Translations under genes and position numbers: made by a program | Shown here: positions 5,623 to 6,970 of the stretch, piece after piece | Numbering within the stretch: the first letter of the stretch is position 1 | How the letters are laid out: the number at the start of each line of letters is the position of its first letter | The notes under the pieces: model-generated | What the model was told of the DNA's origin: nothing | Databases searched by the model: none | The model's input: the letters and a program-made list of their open reading frames with translations, nothing else | Source: Opitutaceae bacterium | GTDB lineage: Bacteria > Verrucomicrobiota > Verrucomicrobiia > Opitutales > Opitutaceae | Assembly (NCBI GenBank): GCA_005786775.1 | Contig: SYDD01000344.1 | Coordinates: 1 to 6,970, forward strand | DNA length: 6,970 nt | Direction: 5' to 3'

Positions 5623-6303
5623 TCAATTCTGCTCGATCCGGTCGTCCGGTAGGTCGCCCTGCAGCTTCCGCCGCAGGCGCAATGCCTCAATTTCCCGGCG
5701 CAGGACACCGCCGAAGAGCGCCAACCGGCGGTGCACGTCGAGCGTCTCCAGGAGCCGCTGCCGCAGGTCCGCGTCATCGCACAGGCTGGACGCCGCGATG
5801 TCCACGAACGCCTCGGGGTCATCGACCGTCTTGAGGAAGGACGCCATCTCGCCCTCACCCTTGCCGGCCAGACGTAGTTTGACCCCGATCAGCCGGGACA
5901 ACTCCCGCCGCAAGGCCTCGTTCTCCTCGGCGGTCGCCCCCGGCTCGCTCGCCAAGGCGCGGATCTGGATCCGGCGGTAGGGCTCGTCACAGGCGATCCC
6001 CAGCACCTCCGCCCGACAGAGCCCCTGCAGCAGGAGGTTCGAGGTGCCGTCGGGATTGCGCTGACACGCGCGGATGATGCCCACCGCGGCCACCCGGTGC
6101 GGCGGCTCGAAGTCCCCCGCCTCGGCCCGGCGTTCGTCCAGACCCACCACCGCGAACAGCCGGTCCCCCGCCAACACATCGCGCAGCATCGCCCGGTAAC
6201 GGGGCTCAAAGATATGCAGCGGCATCAGGGCCTGCGGGAACAGCGTGGCCTGCGCCAGCGTCATCACCGGCACCTCATCCGGCAGGGTAATCTCCATCTC
6301 CAT
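5623..6303 (-). CDS. Lon N-terminal (substrate-binding) domain protein
   Basis: A 226-residue cytoplasmic protein consisting of the Lon protease substrate-binding (LAN) domain without the AAA+ ATPase or Ser/Lys protease parts, which would make Lon about 800 residues. The signature ATLFPQALMPLHIFEPRYRA lies at residues 19-38, followed by the usual LFAVVG strand (49-54) and a GTSNLLLQGLCRAEVL segment (85-100). The rest (about 130-226) is helical, with Arg/Glu-rich stretches. In full-length Lon this domain recognises substrates; for the stand-alone form the role is not settled, and chaperone-like or adaptor functions are inference. Two in-frame ATGs (6303 and 6297) open the gene; the first is used, and neither has a Shine-Dalgarno site. 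It is divergent from dnaK across 209 bases, which fits a proteostasis neighbourhood. No signal peptide is present. Confidence 0.93.
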   Translation of the reverse strand: MEMEITLPDEVPVMTLAQATLFPQALMPLHIFEPRYRAMLRDVLAGDRLFAVVGLDERRAEAGDFEPPHRVAAVGIIRACQRNPDGTSNLLLQGLCRAEVLGIACDEPYRRIQIRALASEPGATAEENEALRRELSRLIGVKLRLAGKGEGEMASFLKTVDDPEAFVDIAASSLCDDADLRQRLLETLDVHRRLALFGGVLRREIEALRLRRKLQGDLPDDRIEQN

Positions 6304-6512
6304 ACCGTCAGCGTAGCGCGAGTCGCGGGAGATTCAACTGGGACAGCACGCCCACCGCGCGCCCAGTGGGACAGGCCGGATGGGCCAAACTGGCGCAGAA
6401 GACCTCCTCCACGCCCGGTCCGCAGGAGGGCTTGGATTTTTTAAACCGCTGCGGAAAAGTATTTTGGGAAACCCTTGCACCCTGAGGCACATCGTCTGCT
6501 TACTGGAACGGT
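6304..6512. promoter_or_regulatory. Divergent intergenic region between the Lon-domain gene and dnaK
   Basis: This 209-base spacer must carry promoters for both divergent genes. Its only AT-rich part is 6432-6466, with TTGGAT at 6432 and TATTTT at 6460, but no pair of -35/-10 boxes at standard spacing convinces. No CIRCE element (TTAGCACTC with its inverted partner) is present. TGGGACAG occurs twice (6339-6346 and 6367-6374). CTGGG/CCCAG (6338-6342, 6362-6366) and CCTCCT/AGGAGG (6403-6408, 6424-6429) form weak inverted repeats. Confidence 0.5.
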
Positions 6513-6970
6513 ATGAGCCGTATTCTTGGCATCGATCTGGGCACGACCAACTCCTGCATGGCGGTGATGGAGGGCGGGGAGCCCGTCGTCATCCCGAATG
6601 CGGAGGGCGCCCGCACGACCCCGTCGGTGGTGGCCTTCACCAAGACCGGCGAGCGGCTGGTCGGCCAGGCGGCCAAGCGGCAGGCGATCACCAACCCGCG
6701 CAACACCGTCTTCTCCGCCAAGCGCTTCATCGGCCGCAAGTTCACCGAGGTCCGCGAAGAGGCGAAGAATATGCCTTTCAAGGTGGCCGAGGGGAAGAAC
6801 GGCGACGCCTACATCGAGGTCCAAGTGGGCGACAAGACGGAGCAGTACGCGCCGCAGCAGATCGCCGCGTTCGTGCTCGGGAAGCTCAAGGCCGACGCCG
6901 AGGCCGACCTGGGCGACACGATCACGCCGGCCGTGATCACCGTGGCGGCCTACTTCGACGACTCGCAGCG
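6513..6970 (+). CDS. dnaK: Chaperone DnaK (Hsp70), N-terminal part, cut by the window end
   Basis: The first 152 codons of an Hsp70 chaperone, which folds proteins by ATP-driven cycles with DnaJ and GrpE in the cytoplasm; a full protein is about 640 residues. The nucleotide-binding signature ILGIDLGTTNSCMAVMEGG is at 4-22, NAEGARTTPSVVAF at 29-42, VGQAAKRQA at 50-58, and the catalytic lysine Lys70 sits in FSAKRFIG. AVITVAAYFDDSQR at 140-153 corresponds to the family's AVITVPAYFNDSQR, but the proline is replaced by alanine at residue 145 (codon GCG, 6945-6947). The ATG at 6513 matches the usual N-terminus; GGAA (6505-6508) is a weak ribosome-binding site four bases upstream. The reading frame runs off the end, so the 3' part and its neighbours (for example grpE or dnaJ) cannot be seen. 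Confidence 0.97.
   Translation, partial: MSRILGIDLGTTNSCMAVMEGGEPVVIPNAEGARTTPSVVAFTKTGERLVGQAAKRQAITNPRNTVFSAKRFIGRKFTEVREEAKNMPFKVAEGKNGDAYIEVQVGDKTEQYAPQQIAAFVLGKLKADAEADLGDTITPAVITVAAYFDDSQ

Noticed and set aside
6403..6442. CCTCCT/AGGAGG stem followed by a T run, resembling a terminator
   Set aside because: No plus-strand gene lies upstream, the stem has a 15-base loop, and eight bases separate it from the T run; the AT-rich part more likely belongs to the dnaK promoter region.
6485..6501. Sigma-54-like GGCAC...TGC site before dnaK
   Set aside because: The GG/GC spacing fits, but transcription would start about two bases before the ATG and sigma-54 control of dnaK is unusual; probably chance.

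Overview
The window is very GC-rich, with strong G/C preference at third codon positions. It holds four complete protein genes with N-terminal export signals or none, one complete cytoplasmic gene, and the start of a dnaK. A stand-alone Lon substrate-binding-domain gene divergent from dnaK, secreted hydrolases, and few recognisable Shine-Dalgarno sites suggest a Verrucomicrobiota member, possibly Opitutaceae. This placement is an inference from gene content and style; there is no rRNA or marker proof in the window.

Layout. (1) 101-574 (+): small secreted fasciclin-domain protein, closed by a textbook intrinsic terminator at 659-691. (2) 829-2019 (+): secreted protein of unknown function with two C-terminal 'LAG-x-W' segments. 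(3) 2020-2299: non-coding spacer between convergent genes, carrying degenerate repeat copies and a palindrome. (4) 2300-3001 (-): secreted SGNH/GDSL-type hydrolase. (5) 3141-5042 (-): large secreted protein with a glycoside-hydrolase-like barrel and a C-terminal beta-rich domain. (6) 5043-5622: a 580-base spacer without a gene, dense in inverted repeats: a REP-like 18-19-bp pair, a nested double-hairpin pair, a palindrome, and a symmetrical 3+3 array of 11-bp units. (7) 5623-6303 (-): Lon N-terminal-domain protein. (8) 6513 to the window end (+): 5' part of dnaK, transcribed divergently from the Lon-domain gene.

How the parts may work together. The SGNH hydrolase and the barrel protein lie in tandem, are both exported, and share similar leaders: a 26-bp element about 65 bases upstream of each ATG and an identical octamer directly before the ATG. 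Co-regulation in polysaccharide breakdown or modification is a reasonable hypothesis. The Lon-domain/DnaK pair is a housekeeping proteostasis neighbourhood. The fasciclin gene and the 396-residue protein show no functional tie to the rest.

The most notable points are an alanine in DnaK where the family has its 'proline switch', the symmetrical 11-bp phased array at 5411-5509, and the shared leader and repeat elements around the two minus-strand hydrolase genes. I see no CRISPR, transposase, tRNA or rRNA, and no clear new defence system.
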